Under the pieces are notes generated by a model, which saw only the letters and a list, made by a program, of their open reading frames with translations, searched no databases and was not told where the DNA came from. Made by a program: the position numbers and the translations under genes. A DNA stretch of 64,000 nt, taken from NCBI GenBank assembly GCA_029931535.1, contig JAQPZY010001581.1, positions 1,270,001-1,334,000 on the forward strand. The letters run 5' to 3'. Below, piece after piece: positions 23,633 through 35,899 of the stretch. This DNA comes from Margaritifera margaritifera (Eukaryota > Mollusca > Bivalvia > Unionida > Margaritiferidae). Position 1 is the stretch's first letter; every line of letters begins with the position of its first letter.

Positions 23633-24983
23633 TATAGTAAAGATTGTTTATTACGTTCTGGATACAACATTTCCTCTGTTAAAACCTCTGAGTTTAAATT
23701 CCTGGGGCAAATTCCTAACTAATATGTGTTCCAAAGGTTTTGTTATAACGTTCCTTTGTTACAACATTTAATTGGTTATAGGGTCTGATTTGTGTGGTCC
23801 GCCTGAGAAAATGAGCTCAATTATAACGTTTTTATCACCTGATGCACTGAAGCCAGATAAACAATGTTGGTCAGTGCTAAAAAAAATCAGATAGCCCAAT
23901 GCCCGGTGCCCTTCTAATTTCAGATCGGGCCCCTCCTGTATTCCAAGTGAAGTGCCAATTGGGCTTGTTGAAAACAAATCTAATTTGCCTGAGAAAATGT
24001 TGATCGCACTGATGAAATGTGGCATTCTATTTTCAGGTTATTGAAAGACTAGTAAATTATTAATATGTATCCCCATGTATGCCCTTTACCCTTATGAAGA
24101 TCGTCTACTTACCATACTTCTATTGAAAGCTGTAAACTTTGTGTACAAAGCAAAGCATGTGACCTATGAATAGGGAACAGATTGCCAGGGTTACCTATAA
24201 TTAGTGCTCACTTGGCTTTAACATACATGTGATTCTACCAGTGGTAGGACAAAAAAAGAACATTTTTAAGGCCGTCTACTGCACATAGCATTTTATAGCT
24301 AAAATCTACTGCTTTTAAAAATTAACAGATTTCAAAAAAACAAAAAACAAAAAAACGGTATTTGTACGTGTTTTATCCATGCTTTACAGAAACCAGCCAG
24401 AAGCAGTCTACTGGGAACCAGAACAGTTCGTGCAGTCATTGCAACTGGTGCCTTGATGTGTGGCAGAGTAATGGGATGAAGGCTAACATGTGTACACAAC
24501 AAGCTGTTAATTGATTACCTTATTGTTGTAAAGTGGAGAGTTTAGGAAAAATGCAGGATGTATTTTGAGGTGTTTTAAGTAATAAAGGGGTCAAATGTGG
24601 TCCATGATGGCTATTGAGTCTTTGATTAATAATTGGCCATCCTTTGGTGGAGGCGAGACAAAAAGGAAACACCGATGAAAAAAGTTATTTTGGCAGAAAC
24701 ACTTGAGCAAGTATTTTCATTTTTTGTCTTTTTTAACTGACAATTTCTTTCCATCCAAATAAATAAAGGACTAATTTACTAGTCAGTAAATTATTGAACA
24801 AAGATGTTTTCACATAAAAATCATTTTTATAATTCACCGGCTGATATATGTACATGTATGTTGACATCATCGACATGGATAAGTACATAAACATTTTGAA
24901 ACAAAAAAAAAATTTGGATATAATGTTTCCCGGTTATAATGTTCTAAAATCCCAGTCCTCTATGAAATGTTATAAACAATCTT

Positions 24984-24990
<7 letters not shown>
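23633..24990. mobile_element. 1.36-kb TA-flanked element with short TIRs
   Basis: The 19-bp end TATAGTAAAGATTGTTTAT at 23633-23651 is repeated exactly inverted at 24972-24990, each end abutting a (TA)n run. Beyond the perfect part both ends keep GTTATAAC/GTTCT-like words (TTATAACGTT occurs repeatedly inside). TA-flanked non-autonomous element, possibly pogo/Tc1-related; no transposase seen. The (TA)n context weakens the target-duplication argument. Confidence 0.6.
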
Positions 24991-25017
<27 letters not shown>

Positions 25018-25030
25018 TGTGTGTGTGTGT
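24984..25030. repeat. (TA)n/(TG)n microsatellite
   Basis: About 30 bp of TA followed by about 12 bp of GT, at the right end of the preceding inverted-repeat element. Confidence 0.85.
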
Positions 25031-25624
25031 GAAAGGCCTTTATGCTACAACAATTTTGGTCAAATTCTGTTGAGCACTTTTTCAAAAGTTTTTAAAGGTT
25101 TTTCTATATTTATAGTAATATCAGATTGGCATCATTTGTATAAACTTAAAAGCCATCAGGTCAGGATGCTTTCTGACAAATTTGGTCAAATTCTATTGAG
25201 TGGTGTTTGAGAAGAAATTGTTTAAAGGATTTTACAATTTTAGTAAAATCATGTCAGGATTCATGTCAGGATACTTTCTGTCAAATGTATGTGTGTACAT
25301 CATGTATTTATGTACTGAGTTTTAACAGCATGTAAGCACAATATTGGCTATATGGTGCCGATTAAAAGTAGAGTTATAAAAATGTAAAAAGGAAGAAATG
25401 CACAAAACACTTTAAGAAGATAAACCTTTATAAATAAATGTAAACATGAAGTACTACAAGTTACAAGATAAAAGGTAAAGATGTTAAAATTCTGTAAAAT
25501 ATATATAAATAAAACATAAAGGTAAAATAATATAAATTCTTAAAAATATAGGTTCAAAATATTTTATACAAACCACATGCCCTCCAAAAATCCAAGATTT
25601 TATCATGTGGTACATCATCATAAA

Positions 25625-25805
25625 GTTCTTTAATTGAGTTCACATCCCACAGGATGGAAGTCGATGCACTCAATGAGAACGTGTTCCACTGTCAGTGAAC
25701 AGTGGCAGGGTATGCATGCTGGTTGGAGTTCACACTTCAGGAGGTATGTGTGACCTATAGCAATTGGCACAATACCACCTCATCTGCATTTGGTTCTAAA
25801 TGAGG
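25625..25805 (-). pseudogene. LINE ORF2 C-terminal Cys/His domain
   Basis: Minus-strand translation gives IAIGHTYLLKCELQPACIPC followed by LTVEHVLIECIDF. This GHTxL...CxxC...LTVEHILLxC pattern is the zinc-finger-like C-terminus of Jockey/I-group ORF2 proteins. A frameshift lies just upstream. The coding end is a TAA soon after. Confidence 0.75.
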
Positions 25806-25954
25806 GATGCCACTCTCCAATGATGGGTTTAATGTTACAAAGTTTGTTTGTGGAGTTTTCATTCCATGCATTTTGCCAAGTATAAAGAAGTCAGTATATG
25901 GAATCTTCATTCAGAAACAGAAAACTGCAGGTCAGCTTTGACTGCTTTATCTGC

Positions 25955-26130
25955 CTGGAACTCCAGTTGAATCCCAGTGAATTTTCCCTGGAATTCTAGT
26001 GACAGAAAAATAGAATTCTACTGGAAAACCCCATGGAATTCCACTGGAATCCTGTGAAATTATTACAGTGGAATTCCAGTGGTATTTTCAGTAGAATTTA
26101 ACTGGAATTCCATTTAACATTTTCACTAGG
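25955..26130. repeat. Cryptic array of GGAATTCCAGTGG-like words
   Basis: The palindromic word GGAATTCC or a one-base variant occurs about six times in both orientations in 175 bp (for example near 25957, 25990, 26012, 26035, 26070, 26104), mixed with CAGTG/CACTG. It sits exactly where LINE ORF2 sequence is missing. Confidence 0.6.
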
Positions 26131-26134
26131 GAGC

Positions 26135-26434
26135 TCAATCAAGAAAGCCTTGTAGTTTTCCAAGAGTGAAAGGTTTATTGTAATCTTCAGCTTTAACAAA
26201 TTTGAAATTTAAAGGAAGGTTTCTTTTGAGGTTGTTGACAAAGAGGAAGTTTTCAAAATAGTTCTCTTGTGAGGAGATTTTGAAGAATGTTTTAGCCAAT
26301 GTATTTGTGATTTCTGGCAAGGTTGTAACCATTTTATCAGATCTCTTTAGGTGTTTGATAATGCCACTTTTATTTTTGACAATATTTTTTGGTACAATAT
26401 TCCATACTGATTTAATAGAGGATACATAGTTCAA
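26135..26434 (-). pseudogene. LINE ORF2 fragment between endonuclease and RT
   Basis: The open stretch has SIKSVWNIVPKNIVKNKSG and ends with FVKAEDYNKPFTLGKLQGFL. The W..V..I.GK motif and the ...YN.PFTL-E-L sequence are typical of the linker just before the first RT block in Jockey/I-group LINEs. The RT that should follow is absent. Confidence 0.7.
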
Positions 26435-27388
26435 CCTAGATATATAGGATTTCCATATTTTCCTCTTGCTTTCTCTATTGATATCATAAGTTTCAGCTTG
26501 GTATATATGGTATTTATTCAGATTTTCAGCTGTTGAGTTCGCATTGAAATTATCCTTTCATTAAACCATGGTTTGTTGGCATGTTTAGGAACTTTCAACA
26601 GCCTTATCAGTATTTCTTGAAAGGTTCTTGTAGGTTATGAAATATTTAAGATCAACTCAATCATTTTGTTTGAAACGTTTCCTGACGTGAGACAGTTATT
26701 GGGTGACGTATTTTAAGCCGAAGACTTGTTTTATCCATATTTGACTCTAAGTCTTGGAAATTCCATTGTAATATGGTTTCAGACATATTTATGGAAGAAG
26801 TGAAAGTATGGGACTTCTGGGAGGTTTGCCCAGTGTGGTATCCGGGAATTCTACAGTTTTTATCCTTTCAGATCCTTTTGGAAATCTGGTAGGTTCTTTA
26901 ATTCAATCTTGGCTTGGTTGTGAGCATGCATTACTGTTGGGGCCAGCAATTTACTACTCTCTTTGTGGGCTAACCAGTTTTTTTGTTAGTAGTGTTGGAC
27001 TTTTTATTTGTCACACTGTTACAGTGACCATTGGGGGTTTGCTGTTCTTTTTGAGGGCCAGAACTAACCAGTTTTTCACTAGCAGTTTTGGGTTCCTTCT
27101 TTGTCACAATGATACAGTGATTACTTGCATTTTATGTTTTACTTTGGGTTTGGGCAGCTGCTTGCACATGTTTGGGAGGCATCAAGACTGTAAACTTGGT
27201 CTCACCATGTGGAATGTCTCTCTGGATAAAGACAGAATTTGTAGAAGGGTTTTCTTCTCCATATTAGTTGTGTTGGCATTGGATTTGTGGGCATTTTTGA
27301 GAGGAGTTGTAGTTTCCTCACACTTTCTGGCCTCATAGAATTTCAGGCCATTCTCAAGATTTACATGTTATATTTACTTTTCATGCTT

Positions 27389-27670
27389 TCACATAGGGCA
27401 ATCTCTGGAGTAGGAAAAGTCATCACCCTGGCAATTTGCACATAGGATTTTCTCTTTGCATGAGGATCCACTGCAGTCCTGATGCCAACACCTGGGGCAG
27501 ACTGGTTTCCTCTTGCAGCCATCATTGTGGTGATCATGTTTCTGGCAGTTAAAGCACCACAAGGGATTTGGGATGAAAGGGTCTACTGGGATGTTTAAAA
27601 ACCCAGTTTTCATCAATGCATGCAAAGTGGCACAGTAAAATGTCAATATATAAGTGTTGGTGGGAATCAA
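27389..27670 (-). pseudogene. LINE ORF1 gag-like zinc knuckles
   Basis: The peptide contains NPLWCFNCQKHDHHNDGC, then CPRCWHQDCSGSSC and CANCQGDDFSYSRDCP, three CCHC-type knuckles in the spacing of Jockey/I-group ORF1 proteins, which bind element RNA. Two knuckles carry substitutions of the Gly/His positions. The N-terminal portion on this strand up to about 28.9 kb is proline-rich with stops. Confidence 0.8.
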
Positions 27671-28900
27671 CTTGCCATTTTTGGCAAATGTTGATTTGTT
27701 TCACTTGGAAAACGTTCTGAGATTTTCAAGCAGCTGAGTGTCACTGCAGCCATCTAAATCCCTTGATCATACAACGTCTCAATACGAGTTTGGAGATGTA
27801 TGTGAAGATACCTTAATGGGTATCTCCACAAACTGCTCAGATTGAACCTAACAGCTTTACTAAGCAAGTGATTGCCCCATGATGAGTCTTTCTACATTCT
27901 TTGGTTCTGATGAGCTTTCTTAATGATAAAAGGTGATAGATTCGTCACTTTTTGTTTTTCATCAGTCTATTCTGTGATGAGTGAGTGCAGCCAATTGCCT
28001 TGACTCAGAACAAATTTTTTGTCCAAATCACTGATCAAATTGTTTCTGGTCCATTTCAGAGGGAGAACTGGTGTCTCCCACTTTTGACTGTTTGTTGTGT
28101 TTTCCCATAATGGAAGAACATTATTTTGTCACCCATGCTCCCAAAGGGATAGAGATTTATGTTGATTTATTGCATTTCTCATGTCAGGGCTACACTGGGT
28201 GATATACTTGAGTAAAGTAGAATCCTTACTTGAATGACCTTTGCCACAGCCCTCAGAACCATTTGAAAAAAGGCTGGTCTTTCTTGGTTACGAGGTCGAT
28301 GGATGTGGGAATTTTGAGGACAATGACAGAGCTAGAGGAGGTTGACAGAACTCTAGAGGCAGAAGCCAGAAGACTTCTTCAATGGATGTGTGGAAGGCTG
28401 TCTTCCCTAGACATTATCGGATCAATGAGAGAAGATCATGCTTGCTAGTGTATGCATTCAAAATCAGAGGTGTGGGGTGACAAACTAGCCTTCTGCAATG
28501 TCAGCGACAACTATGCTGGCAAAGCAGGTAGTTGGGGATGATAACGAAGTGCTGGAGCTGGAACAGATGAGGTCTGGTGCTGGCTGACATCAGGTGCTGA
28601 GGTCTGGTACCGGCTATCAAGAAATTGATCACCATAGCTGGTATCAGGCTTTATATGCACTGATGAGTTGTCCAGGATTGGTCCAAGTGGCCAATCATAG
28701 CATGTTGGTACTGGTCCTGTAGTCTCTTCAGTGCTGGTATGATCTAGCTCTGGGTCTCTGGGTGGTGGAGGAGGTAAAGCAGTGTAGAAGGTTCCTGATG
28801 CCGAAGATTGTTGGATCTTCTTAGGAATTGGTGATCAATCTGTCTCAAGTGACCGATACCTGAGAAAGTTAGAGAACTGAGGCAGCATCAGCAGCAATAA

Positions 28901-30238
28901 TGATGGTATCCACATCTTTGTGATACCATTTCTTGGCTCTCTTGCTAGCCTGGTTAACTGTTTGGCCTTTAGTGTTGCCAATCTATCTCCCAAACAGTAC
29001 AAACAAATATCACAAGTATGGTCTGAACAACACCCTGTACAGCTAATACATGTATGGGGTGATTATCTTCAGCCAGCCTTAATTTTCATACAGACCACAC
29101 ACTTAATCCTGCCCATTGTTACATGTATTACAAATAGCAAACTGATAGCATACACAGGTGAACTCAGTCAAGTGTCACACTAAACTTACAGTGAAGTGCA
29201 TGCTATGAATTAAGATAAATGCCACATAAAATTACAGAAATGATCTTATTACTAGGAATAACTTATCATTTACTGGATATAACTTAAAAAAAGGTTCAGT
29301 AGTGAAACAAACTGTAAGCTGTAAGTACTATTGGCTATTAGGACAGACAGTTAAGATGGTGCCTATTAGTTTATCACTGATGCAGTCGATACCTGAAGTG
29401 CAAAATATTCATCTACAATGATGACAGAGTGAGATTCAGCAAGAAAACAGATGAGAGCATACTTCCCAATGATGAGATAACTCTGAAGCATCACTCAAAG
29501 TGGTGAAAAGGCACAAAAAGGAAGGTATTTGTGAGGCCTCTTGTGAGAGAATGCTGACTAGGCAGGAGCAGAAGTACTGGTAGTAACTACCGGTAGCAAC
29601 TGATGGGATTTTTATGCCAATTCCTCTATTAATGGGAAAACCACTCTCCTCTGACCTCTATCTCCACAAGAAGAGAACTTTTTAGCATTGTTATTGCTGA
29701 AACAAGCCAAAAGATGTGGTTAAAGTCCTTGTTAGCTTGGGTGGGCTGGATTTGCAAGGTATTGGATGTTTTCCTAATGTATTATGATAGGGTCATGTAT
29801 CTGAAGAAGAAATCAATCTTTCTGAACAGACTCAAATCAAATCCTGCAATCTTTGACTTTATAGTCAAATTCTATCATTACACATTCTGGGATATCTTTT
29901 GGATACGCTGATGTCAATATGAAAGAAAATCTTCTCAGACATTGTTCAAATGAGTTCATCTTCAAATGGGCCCAGCTATATTTTGCTCTGAGCTTGGCAA
30001 CATGAAGAAGTGCCGTGATCAATCTGATTATTTTATGGGTTCCTTTAAATTTTAAAATTGACAACTGCTGTTCTTGATTTTGCATTGCTTTTGATAACAC
30101 ATGCAAATGGTCCATTTGGTTCATCAAGATGGCCCAGTGATTTTCTTCTGAAAAAGCTTCCCTGCACATTGTCATATGCAAAATTGATAATGATGTTTCA
30201 AATACTATATTATTTTCATTATTATTATTATTTTTTAC
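28901..30238. other. Unassigned intronic sequence
   Basis: No recognisable domain, repeat or RNA gene between the LINE and exon E6. A short ATT run abuts the E6 donor region (about 30220-30232). Confidence 0.45.
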
Positions 30239-30414
30239 CTCAGGAGGTGTTGTGTCTAAGAGAACACCACTTGTTTCATATGCAGCCACAAAGCCTGCAT
30301 GATTTACAGCTGCAACCGTCATGCTGTACTTGGCCCCAGGGTGAAGAGACAGACCGGTCTGGGTGTACTGGTATAGTATGGTGGTATTGATATTATACCA
30401 GTCTCCATCAGTAC
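30239..30414 (-). CDS. Host gene exon E6: end of module 3, linker into module 4
   Basis: The exon is 176 nt, with acceptor CTTTTCCAG and donor GTAAAA, leaving in phase 0 after GAG. The peptide includes LSLHPGAKYSMTVAAVNHAG, the clearest FN3 F-strand/tyrosine-corner match in the gene, and ends with VLLDTTPPE. It carries one sequon, NTT. Downstream lies a 13.1-kb intron with two LINE remnants, after which E7 continues in phase 0. Confidence 0.87.
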
Positions 30415-31084
30415 CTGGAAAAGTAAAGGTGATTATTATTTACCTTTTCTTTAAACTGACTCATATACTGGTATATATAACAGTTTCAATAGACTTGATT
30501 GTACAAGTTATGGAAGTAGAGACTAAAAGCAATGAATGTTAAAGATGATAAATGATTAAATATTGATCCATATCCATTCATATCTACAGTGTTAAGCTGT
30601 TTAACATGTCTAGTCAGTTCACAAATTCTGTAATCTTTAATGTGCATTCTTTATGGTGAAATAAATGAAATTCTTTGATACATATCTGCAGTAATAAACA
30701 GTTTAAAATATTTTTTCATTAGGATATGTCAAGCTGGTACTAAGAGAATTTCATTTGATGAAAAGTATAAATTGACAAATGGAAAGATGGCTGACATATT
30801 ATGTATAGTTGGATGGTTGCAGAGAAGATATCAATATAGTGACATTAGCAATGGAAACAAAATAGTGTTTTAAAAGTATTTTGGTAAGCCATATAAATAC
30901 TCGTGATTCACTTGAGTAACTAACTGGACGGAGACAATAATGTAAATGTGTTAATGAAATGAATTCTCTCAGATTGGGAAACTAGATTGCTCACATAAAT
31001 ATACCCAAGCTTCTTTCACATACGACCCCCACTCTATGATGGAGATGAATCTACATTAAAAATACAGTGTGTAACTACTCTAAA

Positions 31085-31830
31085 AAACATGCGAGTACAA
31101 TTTGTCGACATGTATATCTTCTGATGATGACAATAATATGTACTAAGATTCACAGAAATCTATTAAACCTGCAAGAGTAGTTGCATTCAGAAAATGTTGT
31201 CATAAACTGCATGCACCTAAAAGTCAAATGGAAGCACAAAGATTTGTCAATATGTGCATCTTTAGATGATGACTATAATTTGTACAGTTTCATAGCAATC
31301 CATAAAAAATTGCAAGACAAAATGCAAGACTAGTTGCATGAACAAGATTGTGTTATAAACTGCATTTAGGTAAAAAAGGGCAATAACTGTAACAAAAATT
31401 GTGGCAGCAAAGTGATTTGTCGCTATGTGCATCTTCAATTGATTACCATAATATTTACTAAGTTTCATGGCAATCCATCAAAAAGTGTGGGACTAGTTGC
31501 AGTAATGAGATAGCATCATACACTGCAATAAGACAAAAAAAGGAATAACTCTAACAAAAATTGTGGAAGCACAGTGATTTGTCGATATGCACATTTTCAG
31601 GTGATGACTATAATATTTAACAACTTTCATGGCAAGATTGTGTCATTCACTGCTACAAGATAAAAAAGGCAATAACTCTAAAAAAAACAATAGCTGGAGC
31701 AAAGTGATTTGTAAATATGCACATCTTCAGGTGATGACCAATATATTTACCAAGTTTCATGCAAGCCATAAAAACTGCTAGACTTGTTGCCCTAATGAGT
31801 GCCAGACACAAAGTCAGACAGATCATGAAC
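31085..31830. repeat. Minisatellite family A, second array, ~160-bp monomer
   Basis: TTTGTC(A/G)-TATG landmarks near 31101, 31241, 31415, 31578 and 31709 are each followed by GATGATGACTATAATAT-like and AAGTTTCATGGCAA-like words. The monomers match the array at 2400-3325. The array ends about 85 bp from exon E5. Confidence 0.7.
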
Positions 31831-31913
31831 ATGAGAATTATTATATACCCCCACCTCTGGGGTTATAAATGAAATTCAAATAAAAATCTATGAAGAATAT
31901 GAATTTTACATAC

Positions 31914-32031
31914 CTGGGTAAATCTGAAGCTTTGAACCATCTGAATGCTGATACACTTGAATTCTGAAGTGATCAACCCCAGATTCAGCATCATAGAATT
32001 CAAAATTGGAGGACAGCTGATTGGAATTACT
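31914..32031 (-). CDS. Host gene exon E5: FN3-like module 3, DAESG block
   Basis: A small 118-nt exon with acceptor AAATTTCAG and donor GTATGT, entering in phase 0 and leaving with one base. It encodes SSNFEFYDAESGVDHFRIQV, the third copy of the aromatic-D-x-E-S-G block; here the usual Pro is Ala and the usual Ile is Val. It joins E6 through a split GGT (Gly) codon. Confidence 0.85.
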
Positions 32032-32284
32032 CTGAAATTTTAAAATAATCATAAGGCTAACACACAAAGCTAAATCACAATATCAATATTGAAGGACCAT
32101 TATATTTAAATAACATCAAAACTAAGCTAAGTTTTCAACAAATAATTAAACACTGCACTATCATAATAAAACTACTCATAATGGCAGTCCCACCACCACC
32201 AATACAGTTTATAATGCAATTTTTAATCTGCTGTCCTATGGTCATAATAAAATAATAACATTGTTATTGTAATTGGATTTCATG

Positions 32285-32362
32285 ATCTCTCTCTTTGTTT
32301 GTCTCTCTCTCTCTCTTTCTCTCTGTCTCACACACACATCCACACACACACACACACACTCT
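32285..32362. repeat. (CT)n/(CA)n microsatellite
   Basis: An interrupted CTCTCTCT run is followed by ACACACAC-rich sequence; purely simple repeat. Confidence 0.9.
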
Positions 32363-33275
32363 CCCAAACTGGGGAAGTACCAAAACATTGTACTCATCCA
32401 CAATAATCACTTACTTGCCTAGCTAAAAAAAAATTTTAATTTTTTTGGGAAAACAATGAGGAGGAAATACTAATTTTAGAACTTTTTCTAAGTTGGTTGT
32501 TATAGACCTAAAAATTTATGTTTGACCTTCAGTACTCTGTGTCATTTGTTTTAAAGATACCTTTTCCCTTCATGCTTTTCTTTGCCATGTTTATGGAATT
32601 TCTTATGCACTCTTGAACCTTTTGTTTCACGAACCCTGACTTTATATAATTTACCTGTTTACTTACTAAATATGGCAAGATTGACAATCAAGAAAAATAT
32701 AATCTTCCAGAACTTACTTATATGCACCTTCTAATACCAATTTCTGATGATTAAAAATTTAACTACAGTAGTCTCCCTTTTGAACCACTCCACAGAAGAG
32801 TGGCCACTTGTTATTTACTGTCAGAACTCCTTTGCATCAGTGATTTAATGCTCACAATTACCCTTCTTGGCTGGACACCTCTTTAATGCATCCACCAGCT
32901 AGCATATTAGTGCAAAAATTATTGGAGTTTACAGATAGAAATGCCACTGTTGTTTTTCTATTTCTAAACTGAAAATGGCGTTTGTTCTAGGATGCTGATA
33001 AAGTATCTGACTTTAATCCATACAAAGAGGTAAACTATTAATTTCATTATCCTTACTGCTATGTGTTCCTTAGTTGTTATGTTTTATCACTCTGATAATT
33101 ACTGGCTATTATTCCTGTATATAATTATCAACATGAAAAAAGCTAATAGCTGTGAGGTGCAGTATTGTTCAGCTCAAGTCAGTGTGACATTGTCAGGTCG
33201 TCTTGAAGTAAAAATGGTGGCCTTCTTTACTTTGCTTGCATAGATAAATTATGAAATGTTTTGGAATGGGTATCA
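32363..33275. other. Unassigned AT-rich intronic sequence
   Basis: No domain, repeat or RNA gene recognised in the E4-E5 intron up to the composite repeat. Confidence 0.4.
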
Positions 33276-33279
33276 GACT

Positions 33280-34720
33280 ATGGCCAGTCAAAAACTGACA
33301 AGCTCACTTCCTTTATAAACACAGAGCATTTCATGTAAAAGCTGAAAATTAGTTTGACAGTGGTACAATCAACAAGGATGTTGTGATAAGTACAAAATAT
33401 TGTTGATGAGAAAAAGAACAATTCGCAGTTTAAAAGAAAAAGTGAAAGTAGTCACACTGAACGAAAAGAGGGAGAGTTACAGAATCATGGCTGAACAATC
33501 TGACATCAGAAAGCCTAAATAAACAACAAAATCTGAGATAAAGAAAACATTCTGCAGCAGTGGAAAAATGGAATGGCTGAAGAAAGATAGTTACAGCCAG
33601 GAGATGTTTGTACCCTGACTTTAATGTCTACATGTACGTTTTAAAATGGCTTTGAACTGCACAAATTCTTACATTACAAACTGCATGTTGGCATCCCACA
33701 TAATTATTGGATTATGGCCTTCACATGAATAATGCTGAACTTAAAGACATAATTACCAAAGCTAAGGACATTCTCAAGAAAGAGAAAAGAAAAGCTGTGG
33801 ACAGCATGGGACACACAAAATCTGGTAAATTTGTCATGCCTAAGGATTCTTAAGAAATACTATGTTCATATTTCCCATCGGTGACAGACGATGTGAACTG
33901 AAACATCATTATTAAGACATTTGTGAGAACACAGTAATGATTAATCATAATTATTTTAAATGACATTAATTGATATTTTTATCCAATTAATTCAATAATA
34001 TAAATGTGATTTTAAAATAAATAAATATCAGTATTTCAAAATCAGCTATGCCTTTCTTGCTTTATATGTAATTATTATTCACATATGTGTTATCAACGTC
34101 AAGAAAGGTCACCCTCTAATGAGGTCACCTTCCTGCTGCAGAAGGGGTGGCCTTACAAGAGGGGAACCAATGTATCAACTGTCTGCTTTACTTTTAGTAT
34201 GAACTTCTTAGCATTGAAGCATGATTCACAAGATGAAGTCATCAATATCCCCTGCTCAGTCAAAATGTTGCTAGGAGACAGAAGGATTTGTCAAAAATTT
34301 AATATATAGGAAGGTCATATTTTTTAAGTATTATATGGAAGTGATAGGCAACATTAGTTTTGAATTAAATGAAAGTGTGAATGGTGGATGGATAAATGAA
34401 CAAACAAACAATCAAAACATTAAAAATATTGAAACTGAAGAACTGTAAATAGCTACTAGTCTGATATGTGTGCCAAATTTCATAGTGATACCTAAAATGG
34501 TTTGGAGCTTTTTCCTGGAAACAAAAGTGTGGATAATACATGGATGGACAAATAAATAGAACAAACAATAAAACTCTTGAAACAAGAGAAATATAAACAG
34601 CAACAGGCACATCTAGACCATTATAATATGTGTACCAAGTTTCATATAGACATACATGTATCTTGAACAGTTTTGGAGCTATGCTCCAGAACGAAAGTGT
34701 TACAGAGGGATGGAACATGT
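33280..34720. mobile_element. Composite repeat: unique module plus family B minisatellite, copy 1
   Basis: The first kilobase shares a long collinear sequence with 59880-60470: GACAAGCTCACTTCCTTT, a CAGAAAG block, ACATTCTGCA-CAGTGG-AAATGGAATGG, GTTACAGCCAG and GCCTTTCTTGCTTTATATGT then AAAGGTCACCC. In both places it is followed by family B ~165-bp minisatellite units (here 34370-34720). The fixed order suggests one mobile unit; a stretch around 33650-33900 is longer in this copy. No transposase or terminal repeats seen. Confidence 0.6.
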
Positions 34721-35214
34721 TTCTATGCCCCCTGTCAACTTTGTTGGTCTAGGGATAACAAGTGAATAATGGTATGAGCTGGATTAAATAGAATGAAAGG
34801 CGAATTCCAGTTTGAAATAACTGTCTTTTTTGTGTTGAAAATTGTGAATATTCTTGACACACCACCTTTAATCAGTCATGAAACAGCACTCAAACTACTG
34901 ATCAAGTGCTCAGAAAATTCATTAGACCATTGGCAATTTTGACTTGCTATTTTTAATTTGGCCATCAAAACTTTAAACCCCAAGGTCAAGCCAGGATCAC
35001 TCACATATTTTGTCACAAGCCAAATGCTCAGTAACAGGAATGGACCATTCTAATTGAGTTTTAATTGGTTAAGTGACCTGTCTCTATGCCATTTAAACTT
35101 TTTCCTACTTTGGATGTTGTCCCTAATATTGGTTGATGAATCAGAATCACTTATACAAACTGATATGCCATGGTGGTATAAAAGCTGACCCTCCCTGTGA
35201 AACATGTTACTCAC
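34721..35214. other. Unassigned intronic sequence
   Basis: Nothing recognised between the composite repeat and exon E4. Confidence 0.4.
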
Positions 35215-35458
35215 CTGGAACTCTCTATCTTCCCTGGCAACAGTTCCATCCCCTAGGTATACCAGAACAGGTGGCGTGAGGTCCACAATGAAGCTGTTTG
35301 TCTCAGTTTCCTTAGTATTGAGGGCCCCATTGACTGCCCTTAGTTGTGCCTTGATCCTATCTCGATGAAGAAGGTGAAAATTCTGCCAAGATGCACTGCT
35401 GGTGTCCTTTGAGAAGGAGGTGAAGTCTTCTATCACCTCAAACTGTCCACTGTCATTG
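35215..35458 (-). CDS. Host gene exon E4: end of module 2, linker into module 3
   Basis: The exon is 244 nt, after a TTGTTGTAG acceptor and before a GTGAGT donor, and it leaves in phase 0. It completes module 2, with LHRDRIKAQLRAVNGALNT as the F-strand-like segment, then opens module 3 with SFIVDLTPPVLVYLGDG and a charged VAREDREFQ end. A serine codon is split between E3 and E4. The upstream intron of about 17.5 kb is the largest seen and holds the EnSpm-like, DIRS and CR1-type insertions. Confidence 0.85.
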
Positions 35459-35899
35459 CTACAACAAGCAAAAAAGTTGAAATATCAGATTTAATAAAAA
35501 AAAATAAACTACTGTTATATTATTCTGAAATATTAAAATACTAAACCTACTTCCATGACTTGCCATGGTAAATCCCCCATATGCTTTTTATTTCATGTCC
35601 CCCTACAACCCAGGGGTCATATCCCAAAATCCATTACTCATAGTATGTGTCCTCCTATGACAAATGCACCTGCAAAATTTGGTGAAATGTTTTCTTTAAA
35701 AAACACTGCAATTGCAATTGATCTTTGATACCCTCAAAGACACCCCAGAGCAGAGGCCCACTAATAATAATAATAATAATAATAATAATAGTAACAATAA
35801 TAATGACTTTATTTAAAGAATAAGCTCATTTGGTCAACTCACCAATCTTCCATGAGACCTTCTATAATTACATGTATATGTTGTACAATTTGTACAAGT

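Larger units (their letters stand above)
25300..28900 (-). mobile_element. Jockey/I-group LINE, internally deleted
   Basis: Minus-strand order: a Pro/Ser-rich ORF1 start (about 28870-28440), ORF1 zinc knuckles (27670-27389), an ORF1 C-terminal tail (27.3-26.8 kb), an ORF2 linker (26434-26135), a C-terminal cysteine domain (about 25800-25625) and a 3' tail (25580-25315). The endonuclease and almost the whole reverse transcriptase are missing. A dispersed tail at 1056-1330 is from the same family. Confidence 0.7.

Noticed and set aside
24389..24590. A possible plus-strand terminal exon with AATAAA downstream
   Set aside because: It lies inside the 1.36-kb inverted-repeat element and no upstream exon or recognisable peptide supports it.
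26808..27338. A 176-codon plus-strand open frame with hydrophobic stretches, looking like a membrane protein
   Set aside because: It lies antisense to the minus-strand LINE ORF1 region, and repeated segments such as TSFFVSS and TSSFGF are the mirror of Lys/Ser/Thr-rich coding repeats.
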